Shown here: piece after piece, positions 1 to 5,846 of the stretch
Layout: every line of letters begins with the position of its first letter
Position numbering within the stretch: position 1 is the first letter of the stretch
Assembly: GCA_964568815.1 (NCBI GenBank)
Contig: CAZMRY010000031.1
Location: 1-17,437, forward strand
Origin: RGIG8700 sp964568815
Lineage (GTDB): Bacteria > Bacillota > Clostridia > RGIG6154
Direction of reading: 5' to 3'
Length of the DNA: 17,437 bases
Notes under the pieces: model-generated
The model's input: only the letters and a program-made list of their open reading frames with translations
Databases searched by the model: none
What the model was told of the DNA's origin: nothing
Made by a program: the position numbers and the translations under genes

Positions 1-2
1 GT

Positions 3-1754
3 GTTGAACCACAGTCAGAAACAGTTTGGAGACAGGCTGATGACTACAAAGTACCAAGAATGATTTATGTTAACAAGATGGATATCATGGGTGCTGACTT
101 CTACAACGTAGAAGCAATGGTTCATGACCGTCTTAAGGCTAACGGTGTACCTATTCAGTTACCTATCGGTGCTGAAGATACTTTCGTAGGTATCATCGAC
201 CTTATGAATATGGAAGCTGAAATTTACCACGATGAAATGGGTAAAGACTACAGCAAAGAAGAAATTCCTGCTGATATGCTTGATAAAGCTCAGGAATACA
301 GAGATAAAATGGTTGAAGCCATTTGCTCAACAGACGAAGAATTAATGGAAAAATATCTTATGGAAGAAGAAATTTCTGTTGATGAACTCAAAAAAGCATT
401 AAGAAAGGCTACTATCAATAATGAAATCGTGCCTATGCTTTGCGGTACTTCATACAGAAACAAAGGTGTTCAGCTTCTTTTAGATGCTATCATCGAATAT
501 ATGCCTTCTCCACTTGATGTTGACGCTATCAAGGGTGTTAACCCTGATACAGAGGAAGAAGAAGAAAGACCATCATCAGATACTGAGCCATTTGCAGCTT
601 TAGCATTTAAAATTGCAACTGACCCATTCGTTGGTAAAATCTGCTTCTTCAGAGTTTACTCAGGTACTGTAGCTGCAGGTTCCTATGCACTTAATGCGTG
701 CAAGGGTCACAAAGAAAGACTCGGTAGAATTCTTCAGATGCATTCAAACCACAGAGAAGATGTTGACACTGTTTATGCAGGTGACATCGCTGCTGCTGTA
801 GGTCTTAAGAATACAACAACAGGTGATACACTCTGCGACGAAAAACATCCTATTATCTTAGAATCAATGGAATTCCCTGATCCTGTTATCAGAGTTGCTA
901 TTGAACCTAAGACAAAAGCAGGTCAGGAAAAAATGGGTATCGCTCTTGCAAAGCTTGCTGAAGAAGACCCAACATTCCAGACATATACAGACGAAGAAAC
1001 AGGCCAGACAATTATCGCTGGTATGGGTGAGCTTCACCTTGAAATCATCGTAGACAGACTTCTTCGTGAATTCAAAGTAGAAGCAAACGTTGGTGCTCCA
1101 CAGGTTTCTTATAAGGAATCTATTACAAAAACTGTTGAAGTTGAGCACAAGTATGCACGTCAGTCAGGTGGTAAGGGTCAGTACGGTCACGTTGTTATGA
1201 CAATGGAGCCTCTTGAGGCAGGTGCAGGCTACGAATTTGTTAACAAAATCGTTGGCGGTGTTATTCCTAAAGAATACATCCCTGCAGTTGATGCTGGTAT
1301 CCAGGGTGCTATGCAGACAGGTACAATCGCAGGCTACAACGTTGTAGACGTTAGATGTACTTTAACATACGGTTCATACCACGAAGTTGACTCATCTGAA
1401 ATGGCGTTTAAGATTGCCGGTTCTATGGCATTCAAAGAAGGTATGAGAAAAGCAGATCCTGTTCTTCTCGAACCTGTTATGAAGGTTGACGTTGTTGTTC
1501 CTGATGAATACATGGGTGCAGTTATCGGTGACCTTACTTCAAGACGTGGACAGATTCAGCAGCAGGAATCAAGAAACGGCGGAATCAGTGCTATCACAGC
1601 ATTCGTTCCACTTGCTGAAATGTTCGGTTATGCAACAGATATGCGTTCTAACACACAGGGTAGAGGCCAGTACACAATGCAGCCTGACCACTTTGATCCT
1701 GTACCAAAGAGCATTATGGAGAAGATTGTTGCAGAAAGACAGAAAAATCAATAA
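3..1754 (+). CDS. fusA: Translation elongation factor G, 5' end missing
   Basis: EF-G is the ribosomal translocase GTPase acting in the cytosol. The reading frame is open from base 3 and the first visible residues, VEPQSETVWRQAD, match the EF-G segment after the G3 motif. The first ATG at base 60 is therefore internal and the gene is truncated by the window edge. About 583 residues remain. Roughly 110 are missing, including the P-loop and switch regions. The G4 motif NKMD is at visible residues 24-27, and the G5-like CGTSYRNKGVQ follows. Domain II to V hallmarks are present, for example GMGELHLEI, YARQSGGKGQYGHV and the C-terminal SRRGQI. Codon use is strongly biased, as expected for a highly expressed gene. 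It is followed after 94 bp by tuf, the usual order at the end of the str operon. No terminator separates the two. Confidence 0.97.
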   Translation, partial: VEPQSETVWRQADDYKVPRMIYVNKMDIMGADFYNVEAMVHDRLKANGVPIQLPIGAEDTFVGIIDLMNMEAEIYHDEMGKDYSKEEIPADMLDKAQEYRDKMVEAICSTDEELMEKYLMEEEISVDELKKALRKATINNEIVPMLCGTSYRNKGVQLLLDAIIEYMPSPLDVDAIKGVNPDTEEEEERPSSDTEPFAALAFKIATDPFVGKICFFRVYSGTVAAGSYALNACKGHKERLGRILQMHSNHREDVDTVYAGDIAAAVGLKNTTTGDTLCDEKHPIILESMEFPDPVIRVAIEPKTKAGQEKMGIALAKLAEEDPTFQTYTDEETGQTIIAGMGELHLEIIVDRLLREFKVEANVGAPQVSYKESITKTVEVEHKYARQSGGKGQYGHVVMTMEPLEAGAGYEFVNKIVGGVIPKEYIPAVDAGIQGAMQTGTIAGYNVVDVRCTLTYGSYHEVDSSEMAFKIAGSMAFKEGMRKADPVLLEPVMKVDVVVPDEYMGAVIGDLTSRRGQIQQQESRNGGISAITAFVPLAEMFGYATDMRSNTQGRGQYTMQPDHFDPVPKSIMEKIVAERQKNQ

Positions 1755-1772
1755 TATTTAGAAAAATAACTA

Positions 1773-1801
1773 TTGCATTTTTCATTAAAATAGTTTATAC
1801 T
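1773..1801 (+). promoter_or_regulatory. Sigma-A type promoter for tuf
   Basis: TTGCAT (1773-1778) and TATACT (1796-1801) are separated by exactly 17 bp in the AT-rich fusA-tuf gap. They are followed by a strong AGGAGG ribosome-binding site (1835-1840) 8 bases before the tuf ATG. An internal promoter giving extra tuf transcription is a known arrangement in bacteria. Transcription from this site is inferred from the sequence only. Confidence 0.7.
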
Positions 1802-1848
1802 ATAACTACAAATAAACAAAAAAGAATAAATTTTAGGAGGAAACTAAA

Positions 1849-3048
1849 ATGGCTAAAGAAAAATTTGAAAGAAATAAGCCCCATGTCAACATTGGTACAA
1901 TCGGCCACGTTGACCATGGTAAGACTTCTTTAACAGCTGCTATTACAAAGGTATTAGCATTAAAGGGTCAGGCTCAGTACTCAGCTTACGATAACATCGA
2001 TAAAGCTCCAGAAGAAAGAGAAAGAGGTATCACAATTTCAACAGCTCACGTTGAATACGAAACAGACGCTCGTCACTACGCTCACGTTGACTGCCCAGGA
2101 CATGCTGACTATGTTAAAAACATGATCACAGGTGCTGCTCAGATGGACGGTGCTATCCTCGTAGTATCAGCTGCTGACGGTCCTATGCCTCAGACAAGAG
2201 AACACATCCTTCTTTCAAGACAGGTTGGCGTTCCTTATATCGTTGTATTCTTAAACAAGAGAGACCAGGTTGACGATCCAGAATTACTTGAATTAGTAGA
2301 AATGGAAATCAGAGAACTCTTAAACGAATACGAATTCCCAGGTGACGATACACCTATCGTTGCTGGTTCAGCTCTTCAGGCTCTTGAATGTGCATCAGAT
2401 GATCCTTCAGCTCCTGAATACGAACCAATCCTCAAACTCATGGATGAAGTTGATGCTTACATCCCAACACCTGAAAGAAAAGCAGATCTCCCATTCATTA
2501 TGCCTGTAGAAGACGTATTCTCAATCACAGGCCGTGGTACTGTTGCTACAGGTAGAGTTGAAAGAGGTCAGCTTAAAGTTAACGAAGAAGTTGAAATCGT
2601 TGGTTTAACAGACGAAGCAAGAAAAGTTGTTGTTACAGGTATCGAAATGTTCAGAAAGCTTCTCGACTATGCTGAAGCTGGTGACAACATCGGTGTTCTT
2701 TTAAGAGGTGTTCAGAGAAACGAAATCCAGAGAGGACAGGTTCTTGCAAAACCAGGTTCAATTCACCCACACACAAAATTCAAGGGCGAAGTTTACGTTC
2801 TTACAAAAGAAGAAGGCGGACGTCATACTCCATTCTTCAACAACTACAGACCACAGTTCTATTTCAGAACAACTGACGTTACTGGCGTTATCACACTCCC
2901 AGCCGGCACAGAAATGTGTATGCCTGGCGATAACGTAACAATGGACGTTGAACTCATCACACCTATCGCTATCGAAGAAGGTCTCAGATTCGCTATCCGT
3001 GAAGGTGGTAGAACAGTAGGTTCAGGCGTTGTTACAGCTATCAACTAA
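1849..3048 (+). CDS. tuf: Translation elongation factor Tu
   Basis: EF-Tu delivers aminoacyl-tRNA to the ribosomal A site as a GTP-dependent factor. The 399-residue protein is full length for the family. The GTPase motifs are visible: GHVDHGKT at residues 19-26, the effector region with RERGITI, DCPGH, NKRD (G4) and GSAL (G5). Domains II and III follow, with RGTVATGRVERG and the typical ending IREGGRTVGSGVVTAI. The G4 loop reads NKRDQVDD where many EF-Tu proteins have NKCDMVDD. The MPQTREH stretch, whose glutamine is a known kirromycin-resistance position, is unchanged. The ATG start has an ideal AGGAGG Shine-Dalgarno. It has its own promoter, and an intrinsic terminator follows 16 bp after the stop, so it can be expressed on its own as well as by read-through from fusA. 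Confidence 0.99.
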   Translation: MAKEKFERNKPHVNIGTIGHVDHGKTSLTAAITKVLALKGQAQYSAYDNIDKAPEERERGITISTAHVEYETDARHYAHVDCPGHADYVKNMITGAAQMDGAILVVSAADGPMPQTREHILLSRQVGVPYIVVFLNKRDQVDDPELLELVEMEIRELLNEYEFPGDDTPIVAGSALQALECASDDPSAPEYEPILKLMDEVDAYIPTPERKADLPFIMPVEDVFSITGRGTVATGRVERGQLKVNEEVEIVGLTDEARKVVVTGIEMFRKLLDYAEAGDNIGVLLRGVQRNEIQRGQVLAKPGSIHPHTKFKGEVYVLTKEEGGRHTPFFNNYRPQFYFRTTDVTGVITLPAGTEMCMPGDNVTMDVELITPIAIEEGLRFAIREGGRTVGSGVVTAIN

Positions 3049-3064
3049 TTATATTAGTTCTCAT

Positions 3065-3100
3065 AAAAATTGCTTATGCTTTGCATAGGCAATTTTTTTT
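3065..3100 (+). terminator. Intrinsic terminator after tuf
   Basis: A 14-bp stem (AAAATTGCTTATGC with GCATAGGCAATTTT, one T-G wobble) closes a TTT loop and runs into eight T residues. It ends the fusA-tuf transcription unit and separates it from the next gene. Confidence 0.92.
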
Positions 3101-3158
3101 GTTGCTAAAGTATAAATTGTATGATAAAATTAAAGAAAAAGCTGAAAAGAGGTTTAAA

Positions 3159-3839
3159 ATGTTCAGATATGAAACGCACTTGCATACATATCCTGTAAGC
3201 AAGTGTGCGTCGGCAGAAGTTGTTGATGTGATGAAGTTATATAAAGAACTGGAATATGACGGAGTCTTTATAACAAACCATTTTATAGATGGAAATATTA
3301 ATATAGAAAATACTGCAAGCTATGAAGAAAAGATAAATTTCTATTTTTCTGATTACGAAAAAGGTAAGGCTGCAGAAGAAAAAATAGGGATAAAGGTGTT
3401 TTGCGGAGTGGAAAGCACATATGGTGGCACCGACTTTTTAATTTACGGACTTGATAAAGAATGGTTTCTTGCAAATCCGCAGATTATGGATATGAAGAAA
3501 AGCCAACAGCTTCAGTTTTTTATGGATAACGGTGCTCTTGCTATTCAGGCACATCCTTTCAGAGAGGCAGCATATATTGACCATATAAGATTGTTTCCGA
3601 GAAATGTGCACGGAGTTGAAATAATCAATGCAGGCAGAAAAGAAGCCGAAAACAAGATGGCAGAGATTTATGCAGAGTATTATGATTTGATTAAATTTGC
3701 AGGCTCTGATAAGCACAGTGCAAAAAAGAAAGGTAATCTGGCAGGAATGTGTTCTGAAACCCCTGTTTTAAGCGTGCAGGATTTTATTGATAAGGTGAAG
3801 AACAGAGAAATGAATGTTTTTGAGATGAAACTGTTATAG
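3159..3839 (+). CDS. PHP-domain metal-dependent hydrolase
   Basis: A 226-residue protein of the PHP (polymerase and histidinol phosphatase) superfamily, whose members use a metal cluster to hydrolyse phosphoesters. Visible ligand motifs are HLH (H7, H9) near the N terminus, NH (H41), GVES (E85), QAHPFR (H132) and GSDKHS (D184, H186). The pattern H-x-H, E, H, D-x-H fits the family, so an active enzyme is likely, but the substrate cannot be told. The ATG at 3159 is chosen because AAGAGG lies 6 bases upstream. A longer open frame starting at 3081 would begin inside the tuf terminator and lacks a ribosome-binding site. It is the first of four closely spaced plus-strand genes. The next starts 45 bp downstream with no terminator between. 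Confidence 0.85.
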   Translation: MFRYETHLHTYPVSKCASAEVVDVMKLYKELEYDGVFITNHFIDGNINIENTASYEEKINFYFSDYEKGKAAEEKIGIKVFCGVESTYGGTDFLIYGLDKEWFLANPQIMDMKKSQQLQFFMDNGALAIQAHPFREAAYIDHIRLFPRNVHGVEIINAGRKEAENKMAEIYAEYYDLIKFAGSDKHSAKKKGNLAGMCSETPVLSVQDFIDKVKNREMNVFEMKLL

Positions 3840-3884
3840 AATATTAAATTTTGTTTAGACATAATACTATAATGAGGTGGTATT

Positions 3885-4331
3885 ATGTATAAGGATTTGC
3901 AAGCCGGTGATATTATCGGCGTAAAGAGGTTTTTATATTCTCATTATGGGGTATATGTTGGGGATAACAAGGTAATTCACTACTCAGGAGCAGAAAGCGA
4001 TTTTTCAGGCAAAAAGACGGTAAGGTACGGTACGATGGATGAATTTTTAAGCGGACAAAAGGAATTTTTCGAGCTTGTGTTTCCTGATATTCACAAAAGA
4101 CCTGAAAAAGAGGCAAGATATGAAACGCTAAGCCTTAAATATCATCTGTATTCACCTGAGGAAACCGTAAAAAGAGCAGAAAGCAGGCTTGGAGAGGATA
4201 AATACAACTTAGCTTTAAACAACTGTGAGCATTTTGCAATCTGGTGCAAAACAGGAATTTCAGAGTCCTATCAGGTTAAAGATGTGCTGAAAAATGTAGT
4301 AAAGATGGTTGAGAAAATTTATGAAATTTGA
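3885..4331 (+). CDS. LRAT-fold (NlpC/P60-related) thiol hydrolase or acyltransferase
   Basis: A 148-residue cytosolic protein with no signal peptide. It carries the LRAT-domain signature: H20 in SHYGVYVGD, H32 in VIHYSG, and the nucleophile cysteine C114 in NNCEHFAIWC. This permuted His-His-Cys arrangement belongs to the LRAT/HRASLS branch of the NlpC/P60 superfamily, in which eukaryotic members transfer or remove acyl groups on lipids. Bacterial members are mostly uncharacterised, so the reaction is unknown. The ATG has a GAGGTGG ribosome-binding site 4 bases upstream. It ends 3 bp before the VanZ-like gene, suggesting co-translation. The pairing with a VanZ-like and another membrane protein suggests work at or near the membrane, which is inference. 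Confidence 0.8.
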   Translation: MYKDLQAGDIIGVKRFLYSHYGVYVGDNKVIHYSGAESDFSGKKTVRYGTMDEFLSGQKEFFELVFPDIHKRPEKEARYETLSLKYHLYSPEETVKRAESRLGEDKYNLALNNCEHFAIWCKTGISESYQVKDVLKNVVKMVEKIYEI

Positions 4332-4334
4332 GAG

Positions 4335-4814
4335 GTGGTTGCTATTTTAAAGAAAATAATTGCCTGGACTTTGGTAGTGCTTTGGATGTGCGTAATTTTT
4401 TCTTTTTCTGCACAGGAGGCAACAGTATCAAAGAAAACAAGCGGAAAAACTCTTATAAAAATAGCATCAACCCTTTCAAAAGATTTCAAAAAACTACCGC
4501 CGAAAAAGAAAGCGGAAAAGGTAGAGCCTTATCAGACAGCAATAAGAAAGGTTGCACATATTACAGAGTATGCAATACTTGGCATACTTGCATATATTGC
4601 ATTTCTTCAGCATAGAAAGAAAAAGCTTGTTGTTTCGGCAACAACTCTTTGTTTGCTTTATGCCATATCAGATGAAATTCATCAGCTTTTCGTAAAAGGG
4701 CGAGCCTGTCGTTGGTACGATGTTCTTATAGACACAGGCGGAGCACTGATTGGAATAATGATAATAATAGGAATAATCAAATTAATAAATAAAAGGAGTG
4801 TTTTAAATGGTTGA
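4335..4814 (+). CDS. VanZ-like family membrane protein
   Basis: About 156-159 residues. It has an N-terminal membrane helix ending in FSFSAQ, a basic loop, the RKVAHITEYAILG segment, then YAISDEIHQLFVKGR and the DVLIDTGG segment leading to a last membrane helix. These are the conserved positions of the VanZ family. VanZ itself gives low-level teicoplanin resistance, but most relatives have no known role, so no resistance claim is made. The start is uncertain. GTG at 4335 has no upstream Shine-Dalgarno and could work by reinitiation after the preceding stop (4329-4331). An in-frame ATT at 4344 has AGAGGTGG ending 5 bases before it. The 3' end overlaps the next gene by 8 bp. Confidence 0.88.
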   Translation: MVAILKKIIAWTLVVLWMCVIFSFSAQEATVSKKTSGKTLIKIASTLSKDFKKLPPKKKAEKVEPYQTAIRKVAHITEYAILGILAYIAFLQHRKKKLVVSATTLCLLYAISDEIHQLFVKGRACRWYDVLIDTGGALIGIMIIIGIIKLINKRSVLNG

Positions 4815-5142
4815 TATTTTGAGAAAAGGCAGTATTGTTTTACTTGTGATTATGATTTTAATTGTCATAATCGGAAGCTTTGGGTTGTTCAGTCAGAATT
4901 TCTTAGCAGGACTTTTATATCTTATTATAGGTGTTGTGGCAACGCTGTTTTATGCAGGTTTTATCTTTCTGTTCCTTGATATGGCAGAAGATGTTGAGTA
5001 CATAAAGCATAAAGTTATGGAAATTGACCGCAAAAGCAATAAAGATAAACAAGAAGAAATAAAAGACGGCTGGAAATGTCCTGAATGTGGGAGAGTAAAC
5101 CACAGCTATACAGGAACTTGTGCTTGTGGGAAGGCGAGATAA
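4807..5142 (+). CDS. Small membrane protein with C-terminal zinc ribbon
   Basis: A 111-residue hypothetical protein. Residues about 8-28 and 33-57 form two hydrophobic helices. A charged linker follows (about residues 60-85, EDVEYIKHKVMEIDRK...). The C terminus carries a likely zinc knuckle of the form CPECG...CACG. The ATG has a strong AAAGGAG 8 bases upstream and overlaps the end of the VanZ-like gene by 8 bp, so the two are translationally coupled. I do not recognise a named family. The layout resembles small membrane sensors or scaffolds in which the zinc ribbon faces the cytosol, but its function is unknown. A terminator follows 5 bp after the stop, making this the last gene of the unit. 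Confidence 0.82.
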   Translation: MVDILRKGSIVLLVIMILIVIIGSFGLFSQNFLAGLLYLIIGVVATLFYAGFIFLFLDMAEDVEYIKHKVMEIDRKSNKDKQEEIKDGWKCPECGRVNHSYTGTCACGKAR

Positions 5143-5147
5143 TAAGA

Positions 5148-5175
5148 AAAAAGACTTGCGTGTGCAAGTCTTTTT
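5148..5175 (+). terminator. Intrinsic terminator of the PHP-LRAT-VanZ unit
   Basis: A perfect 12-bp stem, AAAAAGACTTGC with GCAAGTCTTTTT, around a GTGT loop, ending in five T. The first hairpin-rich repeat begins three bases later. Confidence 0.92.
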
Positions 5176-5177
5176 GT

Positions 5178-5347
5178 ATGAAGCATTTCGCTATGCGAAA
5201 TATGAAGCACAGGCAAAGCCTGTATGAAGCAGACTCGCTATGCTCGTCTATGATGCGAAGCATTCAAAAGAATGTTGCAAAGCAACGCATCATGGCGAAG
5301 CCACTTCATAAGCGACAGCGACTTCATATTCCGAAGGAATGCTTCAT
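5178..5347. repeat. Fishbone hairpin repeat, copy 1 (complete)
   Basis: A 170-bp non-coding element. Three ATGAAGC words (5178, 5202, 5224) on the left face three inverted CTTCAT words (5304, 5322, 5342) on the right, around a central ATGATGCG (5250-5257) / CGCATCAT (5286-5293) stem. Between the words sit small hairpins: ATTTCGC-TAT-GCGAAAT, ACAGGC-AAA-GCCTGT, AGAC-TC-GC-TAT-GC-TC-GTCT, ATTC-AAAA-GAAT, GTTGC-AAA-GCAAC, GGC-GAA-GCC and ATTCC-GAA-GGAAT. The whole could fold as one axis with side branches. It starts right after the 5148-5175 terminator. No significant protein is encoded. Confidence 0.9.
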
Positions 5348-5359
5348 TCTTTGTGAAAC

Positions 5360-5374
5360 GAACCCTATGGGTTC
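5360..5374. repeat. Extra small hairpin after repeat copy 1
   Basis: GAACCC-TAT-GGGTTC forms a perfect 6-bp stem. It resembles the degenerate GAACTCTATGGATGCC at the end of copy 2 (5831-5846), so it may be another module of the same repeat family. Apart from this and the downstream promoter, 5348-5418 shows nothing recognisable. Confidence 0.45.
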
Positions 5375-5418
5375 TATTAAGGTACAAACGCATAGAGTTT
5401 GAATTAAACAATTTATGG

Positions 5419-5447
5419 TTGACAAATCTAATTACAGGATATATAAT
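5419..5447 (+). promoter_or_regulatory. Perfect consensus promoter for the putative antitoxin RNA
   Basis: TTGACA (5419-5424), a 17-bp spacer and TATAAT (5442-5447) match the sigma-A consensus at all 12 positions. Transcription would start near 5454. Nothing downstream on this strand has a plausible coding sequence before the terminator at 5505-5547, so the product is a short untranslated RNA. Confidence 0.85.
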
Positions 5448-5453
5448 AAAGAT

Positions 5454-5547
5454 AGAAAAAGGCAAGACCTCAAACGGTTATGCCAAAACATTAAAATTAT
5501 TTAGAAAAATAACGCTAATGCTTTGCAAGGGCTGGCGTTATTTTTTT
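5454..5547 (+). ncRNA. Putative antisense antitoxin RNA (about 94 nt)
   Basis: Predicted from a perfect promoter at 5419-5447 to an intrinsic terminator ending at 5547. Its 5' part folds as a hairpin, GGCAAGACC with GGTTATGCC (5461-5484, one mismatch and one G-U). Its 3' part is the terminator, whose sequence is fully complementary to the 3' end of the minus-strand mRNA encoding the small hydrophobic peptide, including its stop codon and last lysine codons. The convergent layout with a shared terminator resembles the par/Fst and TxpA/RatA types of type I systems. The antitoxin role is inferred from this layout. The 5' end is approximate. Confidence 0.7.
5505..5547. terminator. Bidirectional terminator shared by both convergent RNAs
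   Basis: AAAAATAACGC (5505-5515) pairs with GCGTTATTTTT (5535-5545) over 11 bp. Seven T follow on the plus strand and five T on the minus strand. It therefore can end the plus-strand RNA from 5454 and the minus-strand mRNA from about 5697. The peptide stop codon (5538-5540, read as TAA on the minus strand) lies inside the stem. Confidence 0.85.
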
Positions 5548-5603
5548 ATGGAAATTACTAAAAGTAAAAGAATAATCATAAATAATATGTATTCATTATC
5601 CAT
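5538..5603 (-). CDS. 21-residue hydrophobic peptide, putative type I toxin
   Basis: The ATG at 5603 opens a 21-codon frame. The product begins MDNEY, continues as an unbroken hydrophobic run (residues 6-19, ILFMIILLLLVISI) and ends in two lysines: a single membrane-spanning peptide with a positive tail. A G-rich ribosome-binding site (AAGGGGGGG, 5610-5618) lies 6 bases upstream. It is driven by a perfect promoter at 5704-5732, has a roughly 94-base structured leader, and ends inside a terminator shared with an opposing RNA. These are the marks of type I toxins such as TxpA, Fst, Ibs or the short holin-like toxins. I do not recognise the exact sequence, and 21 residues is at the short end. Membrane damage as the mode of action is inference. 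It lies between hairpin-repeat copies 1 and 2. Confidence 0.75.
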   Translation of the reverse strand: MDNEYILFMIILLLLVISIKK

Positions 5604-5607
5604 AGCT

Positions 5608-5640
5608 ATCCCCCCCTTTTTCTATTAAAAATGAGAGGAT
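5608..5640 (-). promoter_or_regulatory. Hairpin hiding the ribosome-binding site of the peptide mRNA
   Basis: In the minus-strand mRNA, AUCCUCUC (5640-5633) pairs with GGGGGGAU (5615-5608, G-U pairs allowed). After an A-G mismatch, UUUUU pairs with AAAAA, closing the loop AAUAG. The whole G-rich Shine-Dalgarno is thus in a stem that ends 4 bases before the ATG. Such occlusion is a known way in which type I toxin mRNAs stay untranslated until processed. Confidence 0.7.
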
Positions 5641-5681
5641 GGCATAACCGCACAGCTTTTACACTGTTTTAAATCTTGCCT

Positions 5682-5697
5682 GTCAGCTATTGCTGAC
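5682..5697 (-). promoter_or_regulatory. 5'-terminal stem-loop of the peptide mRNA
   Basis: GTCAGC (5682-5687) and GCTGAC (5692-5697) form a perfect 6-bp stem with a 4-base loop. The predicted transcription start, about 7 bases past the -10 box at 5704, falls at the edge of this stem, so the mRNA would begin with a hairpin, which usually protects against 5'-end decay. Confidence 0.6.
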
Positions 5698-5703
5698 TTT
5701 TGT

Positions 5704-5732
5704 ATTATACTGTCTTTTTATAATTTTGTCAA
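5704..5732 (-). promoter_or_regulatory. Perfect consensus promoter for the peptide mRNA
   Basis: Read on the minus strand: TTGACA (5732-5727), 17-bp spacer, TATAAT (5709-5704). All 12 consensus positions match, as at the opposing promoter 5419-5447. The two promoters point at each other across 256 bp. Confidence 0.85.
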
Positions 5733-5744
5733 CAATTGCAATTT

Positions 5745-5769
5745 GTTCTGAACGAAGTGAAAAATCTTT
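5745..5769. repeat. Degenerate GTTCTGA-ACGAAGTGA-type short repeat
   Basis: GTTCTGAACGAAGTGAAAAA followed by TCTTT resembles, from memory, a short intergenic repeat seen in many bacterial genomes (of the type TTCTGAGCGAAGCGAAGAAT). Only one copy is in this window, so the call is weak. The rest of 5733-5777 is featureless. Confidence 0.25.
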
Positions 5770-5777
5770 GGTAAAAA

Positions 5778-5846
5778 ATGAAGTATTGCGTTGCAAGATG
5801 AAGCATACATACTATGCTTGTCTATGAAGGGAACTCTATGGATGCC
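5778..5846. repeat. Fishbone hairpin repeat, copy 2 (truncated)
   Basis: Left-arm modules only: ATGAAGT (5778-5784), a TTGC-GTT-GCAA hairpin, ATGAAGC (5798-5804), the 19-base module ATACATACTATGCTTGTCT (5805-5823, aligned with AGACTCGCTATGCTCGTCT of copy 1), then ATGAAGG (5824) and GAACTCTATGGATGCC. The central stem and right arm are missing. The XRE gene's stop codon (5836-5838) lies within this remnant. Confidence 0.7.

Larger units (their letters stand above)
5461..5680. repeat. Inverted repeat arms flanking the peptide gene
   Basis: GGCAAGA (5461-5467) with CGGTTATGCC (5475-5484) on the left reappears inverted as GGCATAACCG (5641-5650) with TCTTGCC (5674-5680) on the right. Both convergent RNAs therefore carry the same two words near their 5' ends. 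In each RNA they form a hairpin with itself (GGCA with TGCC). Arms of one RNA could also exchange with those of the other. The right copy holds an inserted CAG...CTG mini-stem. Confidence 0.75.

Noticed and set aside
864..1148. 94-codon minus-strand frame inside fusA
   Set aside because: Shadow of the strongly biased fusA codons, with cysteine- and phenylalanine-rich product and no start signals.
2256..2280. NKRDQVDD in EF-Tu as an antibiotic-resistance mutation
   Set aside because: Variation at these two positions is seen among EF-Tu proteins and the known kirromycin position in MPQTREH is unchanged, so no resistance claim is supported.
3868..3873. TATAAT just before the LRAT-type gene as a promoter
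   Set aside because: No acceptable -35 box lies 16-18 bp upstream and the start point would fall in the ribosome-binding site; chance match in AT-rich DNA is likely.
5085..5465. Open frames of 75-105 codons through repeat copy 1 on both strands
   Set aside because: They consist of hairpin-repeat sequence and terminator, have no ribosome-binding sites, and their products have no domain-like pattern.
5610..5616. Run of seven C as a phase-variable or frameshift tract
   Set aside because: It is outside the coding frame and is explained as a G-rich ribosome-binding site paired in a hairpin.
5272..5628. 118-codon plus-strand frame across the toxin-like locus
   Set aside because: It crosses a perfect promoter and a terminator, begins in the repeat, and is antisense to the better-supported peptide gene.
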